From contig NZ_AULB01000023.1 in the NCBI RefSeq assembly GCF_000425065.1, positions 1 through 64,000 of the forward strand: a stretch of 64,000 nt of DNA, written 5' to 3'. This DNA is from Actinomadura rifamycini DSM 43936. GTDB lineage: Bacteria > Actinomycetota > Actinomycetes > Streptosporangiales > Streptosporangiaceae. This document shows positions 23,948 to 32,693 of this stretch, in pieces. The notes under the pieces are model-generated. The model searched no databases. It was not told where the DNA came from and saw nothing but the letters and a program-made list of their open reading frames with translations. Position 1 is the stretch's first letter; each line of letters starts with the position of its first letter. A program made the translations under genes and the position numbers.

Positions 23948-25321
23948 ATGGCGCGGACCGTCCTCGCGCTCGCGTGCGCGGCGCAGTTCATGGTGGTCCT
24001 GGACGTCTCGGTGGTGAACGTCGCGCTGCCCGCCGTGCAGGACGACCTCGGCTTCACCGACGCCGGCCTGCCGTGGGTCGCGGGCGCCTACACCCTCGCG
24101 TTCGCCGGGTTCCTCCTGCTCGGCGGGCGGCTCGCCGACCTCGCGGGAGCCGGGCGGGTCCTCCTGCTCGGCCTCCTGCTGTTCTGCCTGCCCAGCCTCG
24201 TCGGCGGCCTCGCCGCGACGCCCGGCCTGCTGGTCGCCGCCCGCGCCGCGCAGGGGATCGGCGCCGCCGTGCTCGCCCCCGCCACCCTGACGGCCATCAC
24301 CACGACGATCCCCGAGGGGCCCCGCCGGACCCGCGCCCTCGCCGTCTGGACGGCCGTCGGCCTGGTCGGCGGGGCGTCGGGCAACCTCGTCGGCGGGCTG
24401 CTCACCGAGGCGCTGTCGTGGCGGTGGATCCTGCTGGTCAACGTGCCGGTCGGGCTCGCCGCCGCCGTCCTGGCCCGGCGCGTCCCGGACGGGCGCCGCG
24501 CCCGCGCCCGCCGCCTCGACGTCCCGGGCGCGGCCGTCGCGACGGCCGGGCTGACGCTCCTCGCGTTCGGCATCATGCAAGCCGAGACCCGGGGCTGGAC
24601 GGACGCCCGCACGGCCGGGGCGCTCGCCGCCGCGGCCGTCCTGCTGGCGGTGCTCGCCCGCGTCGAGGCGCGCGCCGCCGACCCGCTCGTCCCGCCGCGC
24701 CTGCTCCGGTCCCGCGCGATCGGGCTCGGCAACGTCCTGATGCTGCTCGCCGGGGCCTGCTTCGCGGTGCCGATGTGGTACTTCCTCACCCTCTACATGC
24801 AGGACGTCCTCGGCTTCTCCGCGCTGGAGACCGGGCTCGGCTTCCTCCCGCACACCCTGCTGACGATGCTCGTGGGGCTGCGCGTGACGCCGCGGCTGAT
24901 GCGGCGCCTGGACGACCGGGTGCTCGTCGCCGCCGGTGCCGCGGCCGCCGCCGCGGGCTTCCTCTGGCAGGCCGCCGCGGCGGGCGGCGACCCCTCGTAC
25001 GTCCGCGGCGTGCTCGGCCCGGCCGTCCTCGTCTCCGTCGGCGGCGGGCTGCTGAACACGCCGCTGACCGCGACGGTCACGGCGGGCGCCGCCGGGGGCG
25101 ACGCGGGTGCCGCGTCCGGGCTGATGAACACCGCCAAGCAGGTCGGCGGCGCGGTCGGCCTCGCCGCGCTCGCCGCCGCGACCACCACGTACGGCGCGGC
25201 GTTCCTGGCCATGGCCGCGATGCTCGCGGTCGTCGCGGTCGCGTCGCTCGCCCTCCCCGCCCGCCGCGACACCCCGGCCGCCCCGGCGCCCGCCACCGTC
25301 CACCGCGAGACCCGGCGGTGA
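23948..25321 (+). CDS. MFS multidrug exporter, DHA2 (EmrB/QacA) family
   Basis: About 457 aa from ATG 23948 (GTG 23942 possible), with about 14 hydrophobic segments as in DHA2 pumps. Motif D1 is FMVVLDVSVVNVALPAVQDDL, motif A is LGGRLADLAGAGRVLLLG and motif C is AVGLVGGASGNLVGGLLTE. Proton-driven export of amphipathic drugs or natural products; the substrate is unknown. Control by the divergent TetR gene is very likely given the shared palindromes in the gap. Confidence 0.92.
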   Translation: MARTVLALACAAQFMVVLDVSVVNVALPAVQDDLGFTDAGLPWVAGAYTLAFAGFLLLGGRLADLAGAGRVLLLGLLLFCLPSLVGGLAATPGLLVAARAAQGIGAAVLAPATLTAITTTIPEGPRRTRALAVWTAVGLVGGASGNLVGGLLTEALSWRWILLVNVPVGLAAAVLARRVPDGRRARARRLDVPGAAVATAGLTLLAFGIMQAETRGWTDARTAGALAAAAVLLAVLARVEARAADPLVPPRLLRSRAIGLGNVLMLLAGACFAVPMWYFLTLYMQDVLGFSALETGLGFLPHTLLTMLVGLRVTPRLMRRLDDRVLVAAGAAAAAAGFLWQAAAAGGDPSYVRGVLGPAVLVSVGGGLLNTPLTATVTAGAAGGDAGAASGLMNTAKQVGGAVGLAALAAATTTYGAAFLAMAAMLAVVAVASLALPARRDTPAAPAPATVHRETRR

Positions 25322-25455
25322 AGGAAGGACCGGGAGGCCGGAGTGCGACGCATCCTTCCGGGCCGTCGTCGGCGGGGACGTCGATACGTAGCGAGGTGCC
25401 GCACACGGCATCACGCATTGATCGGCGCCGGGGTGCTTCCGGGGCCGGAAACGCG

Positions 25456-25487
25456 GACGGGCCCCGGGTGGGTACCCGGGGCCCGTC
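25456..25487 (-). terminator. 14-bp terminator hairpin after the cold-shock gene
   Basis: 25456-25469 pairs perfectly with 25474-25487 around a 4-nt loop. It lies 13 bp beyond the csp stop codon and may also stop transcription arriving from the MFS gene. Confidence 0.85.
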
Positions 25488-25500
25488 GCGAGGTCGTGCG

Positions 25501-25704
25501 TCAGCCGATGGTGATGTTCTCGGCCTGCAGGCCCTTCTGGCCCTGGGTGACGTCGAAGGTCACCTTCTGGCCCTCCTGCAGCTCGCGGAAGCCCTGCGCC
25601 GCGATGTTGCTGTAGTGCGCGAACACGTCGGCGCCGCCGTCGTCCTGCGCGATGAAGCCGAAGCCCTTTTCGGCGTTGAACCACTTCACGGTACCGGTAG
25701 CCAT
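25501..25704 (-). CDS. cold-shock protein (CspA family)
   Basis: 67 aa, ATG 25704 after AAGGAG. Single OB-fold RNA/DNA chaperone: [20 protein letters not shown] with RNP1 (KGFGFI), and DVFAHYSNI as RNP2, where VFVHFS is more usual. It keeps mRNA unfolded and is usually abundant in actinomycetes at all temperatures. It has its own promoter, a hairpin leader and a strong terminator, so it is a single-gene unit. Confidence 0.97.
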   Translation of the reverse strand: MATGTVKWFNAEKGFGFIAQDDGGADVFAHYSNIAAQGFRELQEGQKVTFDVTQGQKGLQAENITIG

Positions 25705-25790
25705 GATCGTCTCCTTCATGGTTCTCTCCCGGCCCGCACCTTGCGGGCTCGGGTCGCCGCGTCGAACCCATCCGGAGAATCCAGATCAAC

Positions 25791-25825
25791 AAAAAATGCG
25801 CCCGAGGTGGAAACCCTCAGGCGCA
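25791..25825 (-). promoter_or_regulatory. terminator-like hairpin in the csp leader
   Basis: On the minus strand, TGCGCCTGAGG (25825-25815) pairs with CCTCGGGCGCA (25807-25797), 11 bp with one G-U, and is followed at once by TTTTTTG (25796-25790). That is the form of an intrinsic terminator, yet it sits about 90 nt upstream of the csp start, at the predicted 5' end of its mRNA. It may be a transcription attenuator, a source of a short RNA, or a 5'-stabilising stem. Confidence 0.6.
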
Positions 25826-25831
25826 TGCAAG

Positions 25832-25860
25832 AGTCTATGGGAACCGCAACTTTGAGTCAG
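25832..25860 (-). promoter_or_regulatory. csp promoter, sigma-70 type
   Basis: On the minus strand CTGACT (25860-25855) and TAGACT (25837-25832) are separated by exactly 17 bp, a good vegetative -35/-10 pair. Transcription should start near 25825, at the base of the leader hairpin. Confidence 0.6.
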
Positions 25861-26152
25861 CCTACCACACGCCTCCCGAGTGGTGGGTCAACACGCGTGT
25901 CACCCGGCGCGGCGGCGGAGATCCGCGGAGCCGACGCCGCCGCGAGGCCGCCGTGCGCGGCGCCCTACGTATCCTGGCGGGCAGTATGTACGAATTGTTC
26001 GCTGAGACCGTGGTCAGCCCCGGGCTCGGCGACCGTGCCTTCGCCCGCGACGCCTCCACCGCGTTCTTTCTGGCCGCGACCTGCCCCTCGCCACCGAAAG
26101 CCGTCGGGTCGCCGCGTGCGGCCCGCCCGGCCGCCCCCTCCGAGGAGACGCC
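25861..26152. other. intergenic region between csp promoter and heme oxygenase gene
   Basis: These 292 bp hold no convincing gene; a 67-codon open frame from 25953 lacks a ribosome site and coding character. The heme oxygenase promoter must lie here. GTATCCTGGCGGGCAGTATG around 25970 is the least GC-rich part. GAGGAG sits just before the 26153 start. Confidence 0.4.
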
Positions 26153-27061
26153 ATGACCACCACCGACCCGTTCACCCCGGACGTCGTCGCCGCCATCGCC
26201 CGCCACATGAACGACGACCACGCCGCCGACTCGGTGCTGATCGTCCGGACGCTCGGCGGCGAGCCCGACGCCGAGTCCGCCGCGATGACCGGGCTGGACG
26301 CCGACGGCGCCGACTTCGCCGTCCGGGCGGGCGGGCGCGACGTCGCCGTCCGGATCCCGTGGAGCCGCCGCCTCACCGAGCGCGCCGAGGTCCGCGCGGA
26401 GGTCGTCCGGATGTACCAGGAGGCGCGCCGCACCGCCGAGCCGTTCTCGGTCCGGCTGCGCACCGCGACCCGCGCCGACCACGGCGACACCGAGAGCACC
26501 CCCTACATGACGGCGCTCCTCGACGGCCGCCTCACCCCCGACCAGTACGGCGCCCTCATCGGGCAGCTCCACTTCGTCTACGACGTCCTGGAGCGGGCCG
26601 CCGACCACCTGCGGGACGACCCGGTCGCGGCGCGGTTCGACCTCGCTGGGCTCCGCCGCCTCCCCGGGCTCGAAGCCGACCTCGTCCACTTCCACGGCCC
26701 GGACTGGGCGTCCCGGATCGAGCCCGGCGACGCCACCGCCGCCTACTGCGCGCGGCTCCGCGAGGTCTGCTTCGACTGGCCGGGCGGTTTCGTCGCGCAC
26801 CACTACACCCGCTACCTCGGCGACCTGTCCGGCGGCCAGGCCATCGGCGCCCGCGTCGCCCGCGCCTACGGCCTCGACCGCGACGGCGTCCGGTTCTACC
26901 ACTTCGACGAGAAGCCGAAGGTGCTGAAGGAGCGCTACCGCGCCCTCCTGGACGCCGCGCCGTGGAGCCCCGCCGAGCAGGACCGCGTCATCGGCGAGGT
27001 CCGCACCGCGTACCGGCTGAACGCCGACCTGGCCGCCGCGCTCGACGCGACCCTGGGGTGA
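26153..27061 (+). CDS. DUF2470-heme oxygenase fusion protein
   Basis: 302 aa, ATG after GAGGAGACGCC. Residues 1-95 are a DUF2470 (HugZ/pyridoxamine-oxidase-like C-terminal) module: IARHMNDDHAADSVLIVRTL ... VRIPWSRRL. Residues about 98-302 are a biliverdin-type heme oxygenase with the proximal His110 in LRTATRADHGDTE and the distal helix YLGDLSGGQAIGARVA (GDLSGGQ). It opens heme to biliverdin, CO and iron. DUF2470 in HugZ-like proteins also contacts heme, so the fusion may pass substrate or help iron recovery. No iron box is obvious upstream. A perfect bidirectional terminator follows. Confidence 0.92.
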   Translation: MTTTDPFTPDVVAAIARHMNDDHAADSVLIVRTLGGEPDAESAAMTGLDADGADFAVRAGGRDVAVRIPWSRRLTERAEVRAEVVRMYQEARRTAEPFSVRLRTATRADHGDTESTPYMTALLDGRLTPDQYGALIGQLHFVYDVLERAADHLRDDPVAARFDLAGLRRLPGLEADLVHFHGPDWASRIEPGDATAAYCARLREVCFDWPGGFVAHHYTRYLGDLSGGQAIGARVARAYGLDRDGVRFYHFDEKPKVLKERYRALLDAAPWSPAEQDRVIGEVRTAYRLNADLAAALDATLG

Positions 27062-27065
27062 CCGG

Positions 27066-27094
27066 GACCGGGCGCCCGCTTCGGGCGCCCGGTC
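27066..27094. terminator. 13-bp bidirectional terminator
   Basis: 27066-27078 is exactly complementary to 27082-27094 with a CTT loop. It sits between the convergent heme oxygenase and MFS genes. Confidence 0.85.
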
Positions 27095-27111
27095 CTCCGC
27101 CCGTCCCCCGT

Positions 27112-28587
27112 TCAGGCGTGCACCGCGACCGCGGGCGCGTCCTCGGGGGCGTCCTCCCGGCGGGGGCGCGGCGCGTTCATCAGCAGGCCGACGGCCAGCG
27201 CCCCGGCCAGCATGATCCCGGCGGCCCACGCGCCCGCCACCTGGAAGCCCTCGACCACGGCCTGCCCGGCGGCGGCCGGGCCGTGCTCGGCCAGGTGGTC
27301 GGCGGTCGCGCCGGTCGCGATGGTGTTGAGCAGCGCCGTGCCGATCGACGCGCCGATCTGCTGCGCGGTGTTGACCCCGGCCGACGCCACGCCGGTGTCG
27401 TCCGGGTGCACGCCGCGGGTGGCGTAGTTGAGGGCCGTCGGCAGGATCATCCCCGCCCCGAAGCCGAACAGCAGCAGCGACACCAGCACCCCGCCCGCGT
27501 AGCCGCCGCCGACCTCCAGCCTGAGCATCCACAGCATGCCGCAGGAGCCGATGAGCATGCCCGGCACGACCAGCGCCCGCGGCGGGACCCGCGGCAGCAG
27601 CCGGGTGGTCAGCCCGCCGGCCGACACCAGCACCGCCGTCACCATCGGCAGGAACGCGACGCCCGTCCGGACCGGCGAGTACCCCATGACGCCCTGCATG
27701 TAGTAGGTCAGGAACAGGAACGCCGCGAACATCCCGACCACGCTCAGGCCGACGGCCAGGTAGGCGGCGCCCCGCGTGCGGTCGGCGACGAGGCGCGGCG
27801 GCAGCAGCGGGTGCGGGACCCGACGCTCCACCAGTGCGAACACCGCCAGCAGCAGCGCCCCGCCCGCCAGCAGGCCGGTGACCGTCGGCGAACCCCATCC
27901 GCTGGACTCGGCGCGCCCCGCCGCGTACACGATCGCGACGAGCCCGCCGGTGACCAGCAGGACGCCCGGCACGTCGAACCGGGCCCCGCCCGCGCGCCGC
28001 GACTCCGCCAGGACCCCGATCCCGCCGACCGCCGCGACCAGCGCGAGCGGGACGTTGATGTACATGCACCAGCGCCAGTCCAGGTACTGGGTCAGCGCCC
28101 CGCCGGCCAGCAGCCCCACCGCGCCGCCCGCCGCGGAGATCGCGCCCCAGATGCCGAACGCCTTGGCGCGCTCGTCCGGCCGGGTGAACGTCACCGTCAG
28201 CAGCGACAGCGCGGACGGCCCGAGCAGCGCCCCGAACGTCCCTTGCAGGACGCGCGCGACCAGCAGCGTCTCGAACCCGGACGCCGCGCCGCCCAGCATC
28301 GACGCGCCCGCGAACCCGACCAGCGCGACCAGGAAGGTCCGCCGCCGGCCGACGTGGTCGGCGATCCGGCCGCCGAGCAGCAGCAGCCCGCCGAACGCGA
28401 GGGTGTACCCGGTGACGATCCACTGCCGGTCCCCGTCGGAGACCTCCAGGTCCCGCTGGATGGACGGCAGCGCGATGTTCACGACCGTGGCGTCCAGCAC
28501 GATCATGAGTTGGGCCAGCCCGATGCAGAACAGCGCGGCCCAGCGGCGCGTGTCGCCCGCCGGTGCCTGCGCCTTCGTGGTTGCCAT
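27112..28587 (-). CDS. MFS multidrug exporter, DHA2 (EmrB/QacA) family
   Basis: 491 aa from ATG 28587 (GAGGACGAGGTC before it); the open frame continues to 28701 but that part is non-coding in style. About 14 TM segments. Motifs: LMIVLDATVVNIALPSIQRDL (D1), LGGRIADHVGRRRTFLVAL (A), and WGAISAAGGAVGLLAGGALTQ (C). Proton-coupled drug or metabolite export. Unlike the other MFS gene in the window it has no adjacent TetR gene. Its promoter faces the DUF6223 gene, which reads the same way from further upstream. Confidence 0.92.
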   Translation of the reverse strand: MATTKAQAPAGDTRRWAALFCIGLAQLMIVLDATVVNIALPSIQRDLEVSDGDRQWIVTGYTLAFGGLLLLGGRIADHVGRRRTFLVALVGFAGASMLGGAASGFETLLVARVLQGTFGALLGPSALSLLTVTFTRPDERAKAFGIWGAISAAGGAVGLLAGGALTQYLDWRWCMYINVPLALVAAVGGIGVLAESRRAGGARFDVPGVLLVTGGLVAIVYAAGRAESSGWGSPTVTGLLAGGALLLAVFALVERRVPHPLLPPRLVADRTRGAAYLAVGLSVVGMFAAFLFLTYYMQGVMGYSPVRTGVAFLPMVTAVLVSAGGLTTRLLPRVPPRALVVPGMLIGSCGMLWMLRLEVGGGYAGGVLVSLLLFGFGAGMILPTALNYATRGVHPDDTGVASAGVNTAQQIGASIGTALLNTIATGATADHLAEHGPAAAGQAVVEGFQVAGAWAAGIMLAGALAVGLLMNAPRPRREDAPEDAPAVAVHA

Positions 28588-28735
28588 GACCTCGTCCTCG
28601 CTCGTGGTCCCGTGCGCCGCCCCCCGCCGGCGGCGCTCCGACGCACACGAGACGCCGCCGCCCCGCACCCTGTGACGAACCCCCTCTGTGACCTGCGCCA
28701 CCCCGCCGCCGGGACCGGACGCGCGGGCGGGCGGG

Positions 28736-29119
28736 TCAGCCGGCGCGGCGGATCCGGGCGAGCGCCAGCCCGCCGAGGGCCGTCGCCGCCAGGCCGACCA
28801 GCAGCGCCACGTAGGCGCCGCCGAGGCCGTTGCCGGTGCCGACGCCGCCGTCGGCGGTCGCGGCGACCACCGCGCCGGCGGCCATGCAGGACGGTCCCGC
28901 GACGAGCGCCGCGAGGGCGCCGCGCCGCGGGTTCCCGGTTCCGGGGCGGCGGACCGCGCGAGCGAGGGCGAGCCCGCCGAGCACCGCGCCGGCGAGCCCG
29001 ACGAGCCCCGCGACGCTGGACGCGAGCCGCCCGGCGGACAGGGTGTAGGCGTCGGCGGCGGCGGGCTGCGCCAGGACGCGCGCGAGCGGCGACGCGGTGA
29101 GAACGGTCAGGAGCGACAT
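28736..29119 (-). CDS. DUF6223-family small membrane protein
   Basis: 127 aa from ATG 29119 with AGAGGAAG upstream. Four hydrophobic segments in two similar halves: LASSVAGLVGLAGAVLGGLALA and YVALLVGLAATALGGLALARI, separated by RRGALAALVAGPSCMAAGAVVAATADGGVGTGNG. The ATADGGxGTGNG turn and repeated GGLALAR ends are the features I know from DUF6223 proteins. Function unknown. It is divergent from a NarL-type sensor kinase gene, with 215 bp between, so it may be a target or accessory of that system. Confidence 0.75.
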   Translation of the reverse strand: MSLLTVLTASPLARVLAQPAAADAYTLSAGRLASSVAGLVGLAGAVLGGLALARAVRRPGTGNPRRGALAALVAGPSCMAAGAVVAATADGGVGTGNGLGGAYVALLVGLAATALGGLALARIRRAG

Positions 29120-29334
29120 GGCTGCTTCCTCTCCCTCGAATGGACGTGTGCCGATCGTCCCCGCCGGGACGTGCGCCCGTCGTCCGGCGAGCGCGGACAA
29201 TCCGGGCTGCCGTCCGTGCCGCATCCGGCTACCGCGCAGGGCGCGGAAGCCGCGCGGGTACCGCGGGCGCGGTAGCCGGACGATCGTCCCGGCGCAGGAG
29301 TCGCCCGCGCGGGGCGGCCGGTTAGTGTTCGCGC

Positions 29335-30444
29335 ATGAGCGGGAGGCGGATCGGGGTCACCGACGGGGCGATCGCCGCGGGCACGGCCGCGATCCTGCTG
29401 GTGACCGGACTGGCGGAGCGGCCCGGCACGGGCCTCGACGCGCTCGGCGGCGCGCTGCTGGTCGCCGCCGGCGCGCTGCTCGCGGCGCGGCGGCGCCACC
29501 CGGTGCCGGTGCTGGCCCTCACCGGGCTGTGCTCGGCGGGGTACCAGGCGGCCGGTTTCGACGTGCCCGCCGTCGCGTTCCTCGTCGCGGTGTACGCGGC
29601 CGTCCGGGCCGGGCACCGCGCCGCCACGGCGGCGGCGAGCCTCGCGATGATGGCGGCGCTCCCCCTCGCGGCCCTGGCCTCCGGCCCGCCCGACGCGGCG
29701 GAGGTGCTCGCGCGGGCGCGCGGCGCGCTGGAGCTGGCCTGGCTGATCGCCGCGGCGGCCGCGGGGGAGGCGCTGCGGCAGGCCGAGCGGCGCGCCGACG
29801 AGGCGGAACGCACCCGCGAGGAGGTCGCGCGGCACCGCGCCGCCGACGAGCGGCTGCACATCGCCCGCGAGCTGCACGACTCGCTCACCCACCAGATCTC
29901 GATCGTCAAGGTGCAGGCCGAGGTCGCCGTGCATGTGGCCCGCAAGCGCGGCGAGCACGTGCCGGAGGCCCTGCTGGCGATCCAGGAGGCCGCCCGCGAG
30001 GCCACCCGGGAGCTGCGCGCGACGCTGGAGGCGCTGCGCGACGACGACACCGCCCCGCCGCGCGGGCTCGACCACGTCCCCGACCTGGTGGAGCGGGCCC
30101 GCGCCATCGGCCTGGACGCGACGCTGACGATCGAGGGGCGGCGCCGCGACGTGCCCGCCGCGGTGGAGCGCACCGTCTACCGGATCGTCCAGGAGTCGCT
30201 CACCAACGTCGCCCGGCACGCGGGCGCCGCCGCGGCGTCCGTCCGGATCGACTGCCGCCCGGACGGCCTCGCGGTGCGCGTCGCCGACGACGGCACCGCG
30301 GCGCCGGGCACGGTCGCGGCGCCCGGCATCGGGCTGCTGGGCATGCGGGAGCGGGTCGCCGCCCTCGGCGGTCGGCTGAGCGCGGGACCGCGGGGCGAGG
30401 GAGGATTCGTCGTGCACGCCGAACTGCCGGTGGACCCGTCGTGA
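29335..30444 (+). CDS. NarL-type sensor histidine kinase
   Basis: 369 aa. Four or five N-terminal TM helices (about 10-140) without a large extracellular loop suggest sensing within the membrane. A short coiled linker follows, then HisKA_3 with phospho-accepting His181 in HIARELHDSLTHQIS, and a HATPase_c domain with VQESLTNVARHAGA (N box) and GIGLLGMRERVAALGG (G box). It overlaps the response regulator gene by 4 bp (GTGA). This DesK/LiaS-like type often answers cell-envelope or antibiotic stress; the signal here is unknown. The divergent DUF6223 gene may be in its regulon. Confidence 0.93.
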   Translation: MSGRRIGVTDGAIAAGTAAILLVTGLAERPGTGLDALGGALLVAAGALLAARRRHPVPVLALTGLCSAGYQAAGFDVPAVAFLVAVYAAVRAGHRAATAAASLAMMAALPLAALASGPPDAAEVLARARGALELAWLIAAAAAGEALRQAERRADEAERTREEVARHRAADERLHIARELHDSLTHQISIVKVQAEVAVHVARKRGEHVPEALLAIQEAAREATRELRATLEALRDDDTAPPRGLDHVPDLVERARAIGLDATLTIEGRRRDVPAAVERTVYRIVQESLTNVARHAGAAAASVRIDCRPDGLAVRVADDGTAAPGTVAAPGIGLLGMRERVAALGGRLSAGPRGEGGFVVHAELPVDPS

Positions 30445-31103
30445 TCCGCGTCCTGCTGGTCGACGACCAGCCGCTGATCCGCAGCGGGTTCCGCGCGCTC
30501 CTCGACCTGGAGGACGACATCGCCGTGGTGGCCGAGGGCGGCGACGGCGCCGAGGGGCTCGCGCTGGCCCGGGAGCACCGGCCGGACGTCGCGCTCGTCG
30601 ACGTCCGGATGCCGGTCGTCGACGGCATCGAGGCGACCCGGCGCATCGCCGCGGACCCGTCCCTCGCGGGGGTGCACGTCGTCATCCTGACCAACTACGG
30701 CATGGACGAGTACGTCTTCGACGCGCTGCGCGCCGGGGCCGCCGGGTTCCTCGTCAAGGACATCGTGCCGGAGGACCTGCTGCACGCCGTGCGGGTCGCC
30801 GCGCGCGGCGACGCGCTGCTCGCCCCGTCGATCACCCGCAAGCTCATCGACCGGTACGTCGCCCACCCGCTCGACGGCGGCACCGGCGCGGGCCTGGACG
30901 GGCTGACGGCGCGCGAGCGCGAGGCCGTCGCCCTGGTCGCGCGCGGCCTGTCGAACGACCAGATCGCCGAACGCATGGTGATCAGTCCGATGACCGCCAA
31001 GACGCACGTCAACCGGGCCATGAGCAAGCTGCACGCGCGCGACCGCGCGCAGCTCGTCATCCTCGCCTACGAGTCGGGACTGGTGACCCCGCGCGACCGC
31101 TGA
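30441..31103 (+). CDS. NarL/LuxR-type response regulator
   Basis: 220 aa, GTG start overlapping the kinase stop. Receiver domain 1-120 with acidic pocket D8/D9 (LLVDDQPLIR), phospho-acceptor Asp54 (VALVDVRMP), the switch Thr (VVILTNYG) and Lys in GFLVKDIVPEDL. C-terminal LuxR HTH about 150-215: LTAREREAVALVARGLSNDQ and MVISPMTAKTHVNRAMSKL. A cognate pair with the preceding kinase, translationally coupled to it. Confidence 0.96.
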   Translation: MIRVLLVDDQPLIRSGFRALLDLEDDIAVVAEGGDGAEGLALAREHRPDVALVDVRMPVVDGIEATRRIAADPSLAGVHVVILTNYGMDEYVFDALRAGAAGFLVKDIVPEDLLHAVRVAARGDALLAPSITRKLIDRYVAHPLDGGTGAGLDGLTAREREAVALVARGLSNDQIAERMVISPMTAKTHVNRAMSKLHARDRAQLVILAYESGLVTPRDR

Positions 31104-31586
31104 CGCCCGTCCGGCCGGCGCATTCGGGAAAAGGGGCGGGGCGGGGCGGTCGAGCAATTTACGGTTCGGCGACGAGCGAGCGAATGCACGGTTAAGGCCG
31201 GGCAGAATTCCGGCGACGCGACCGCGAAATGCAGGCGAATATCGGATGACGTTCGGACGGTTCGCAGAAGTAAGCGCCGAGGACGTTCCCGTTCGTGCGC
31301 GGCGAAGCCCGAGGGTAGCGCGGTCGGCGGGCGTCCAGCGCGCAGGTGGCGGGCGGACGAGCGCCGGGGCGCGCGGCCGCGCAGGCGATCGAAATGGCTC
31401 GGTCGCGAATTTTTCATGTGTCCGTACAGGCTCGGCCGTAAATGGGCAACAATGCTTTAAGGTGCGTGCTGCGCGCTCGGCGCTTTAGTTACAATCCGAC
31501 CGTTAAGCGAGACTTTCCAGGTCCGCGCCGCCGCCGCGTGCTCTTTTCCGAGGGCCCCGCACGGCCGCCGCAATGAGGAGCTGCCC
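31104..31586. other. long intergenic region before the polysaccharide locus
   Basis: 483 bp with no believable gene on either strand. It is AT-richer than its surroundings, especially 31390-31510 (GAATTTTTCATGTG, ATGGGCAACAATGCTTTAAGG, GCTTTAGTTACAATCCG). It must hold the promoter of the aminotransferase-led operon; GAGGAG lies just before the 31587 start. The low GC makes it a candidate for binding by a silencing protein such as Lsr2 (inference). Confidence 0.45.
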
Positions 31587-32693
31587 ATGCCCGAGGAATC
31601 CGGGGAACCCGTTCCCGCGGCGCGACCGGTGATCGGCGACGCGGAGATCGACGCCGTGGTCCGGGTGCTGCGCGGCGGACGGGTCGTCCAGGGGCCGGAG
31701 GTCGCCGCGTTCGAGGAGGAGTTCTCCGCGCTGGTGGCCGGACGCCACTGCGTCGCGGTCAACTCGGGGACGTCGGCGCTGCACCTGGCGCTGCTGGCGC
31801 TGGGCATCGGGCCCGGCGACGAGGTGATCGTGCCGTCGTTCACGTTCGCGGCGACGGCGAACGCGGTGCGGCTGGCCGGCGCGGAGCCGGTGTTCGCCGA
31901 CATCGAGCCGGGCTCGTTCTGCCTCGATCCGGACGCCGCCGCGGCGATGATCACGCACCGCACCGCGGCGGTCATGCCCGTGCACCTGTACGGGCATCCG
32001 GCGGCAATGGACCGGTTCGCGGCGCTCGCCGGGCGGCACGGCCTGGCGCTGGTCGAGGACGCGGCGCAGGCGCACGCGGCGAGCCTGGACGGCGTCCCGG
32101 CCGGGGCGCTCGGCACGGCGGGCTGCTTCAGCTTCTACCCGACGAAGAACATGCACACCCTGGAGGGCGGCATGGTCACGACGGCGGACGCCGGGACGGC
32201 GCGGACGCTGCGGCTGCTGCGCAACCAGGGCATGGCGGAGCGGTACGCCAACGAGATCGTCGGGGCGAACCTGCGGCTGACGGACGTCGCGGCGGCCGTC
32301 GGACGGGTGCAGCTCGGGCGGCTCGCGGAGTGGACCGAGCGGCGCCGGGCGAACGCGGCCTTCCTCGACGCGAAGCTCACCGGGGCGGTGCCGCCGCCGG
32401 TCGCCGCGGGGGCGCGGCACGTCTACCACCAGTACACGGTGCGGGTGCCGGAGGGGCGCGAGGCGATGCGCCGGCATCTGGACGGCCGCCGCATCGGCCA
32501 CGCCGTCTACTACCCGACGCCCGTCCACCGGCTGCCGCCGTTCCTGCGGGACGGCGTCCCGGATCCCCGCTGGGACCTGCCGGAGACCGACCGGGCGGCG
32601 GCCGAGGCGCTGTCGCTGCCGGTGCACCCGGCCCTCACCGGGGCGGAGCTGGCGCGCGTGGCCGACGCCGTGAACGAGGGGGCCGCGGCGTGA
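31587..32693 (+). CDS. DegT/DnrJ/EryC1-family sugar aminotransferase (WbpE-like)
   Basis: 368 aa, PLP-dependent. The fold-type I sugar aminotransferase signatures are clear: VAVNSGTSALHLALLALGIG, VIVPSFTFAATANAVRLAGA, LVEDAAQAHAAS, and the PLP Lys187 in SFYPTKNMHTLEGGM. The HTLEGGMV phrase and the partners suggest WbpE, which transaminates UDP-3-keto-GlcNAc uronate to the 3-amino sugar using glutamate. It is the first gene of the operon and overlaps the Gfo/Idh gene by 4 bp. All four expected enzymes (A, B, E, D types) are present in this locus. Confidence 0.92.
   Translation: MPEESGEPVPAARPVIGDAEIDAVVRVLRGGRVVQGPEVAAFEEEFSALVAGRHCVAVNSGTSALHLALLALGIGPGDEVIVPSFTFAATANAVRLAGAEPVFADIEPGSFCLDPDAAAAMITHRTAAVMPVHLYGHPAAMDRFAALAGRHGLALVEDAAQAHAASLDGVPAGALGTAGCFSFYPTKNMHTLEGGMVTTADAGTARTLRLLRNQGMAERYANEIVGANLRLTDVAAAVGRVQLGRLAEWTERRRANAAFLDAKLTGAVPPPVAAGARHVYHQYTVRVPEGREAMRRHLDGRRIGHAVYYPTPVHRLPPFLRDGVPDPRWDLPETDRAAAEALSLPVHPALTGAELARVADAVNEGAAA

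Noticed and set aside
25953-26156. A 67-codon frame before the heme oxygenase gene
   Set aside because: No ribosome site, compositionally non-coding C-terminus, and it would overlap the true ATG at 26153.
23920-29100. A 1,726-codon open frame on the plus strand across several genes
   Set aside because: Low-complexity Arg/Ala/Gly/Pro reading in a shadow frame; it crosses genes with clear families on both strands.
31246-31488. An 80-codon frame in the intergenic region before the aminotransferase
   Set aside because: Arg/Gly/Ala-rich, no ribosome site, no match to any family I know.
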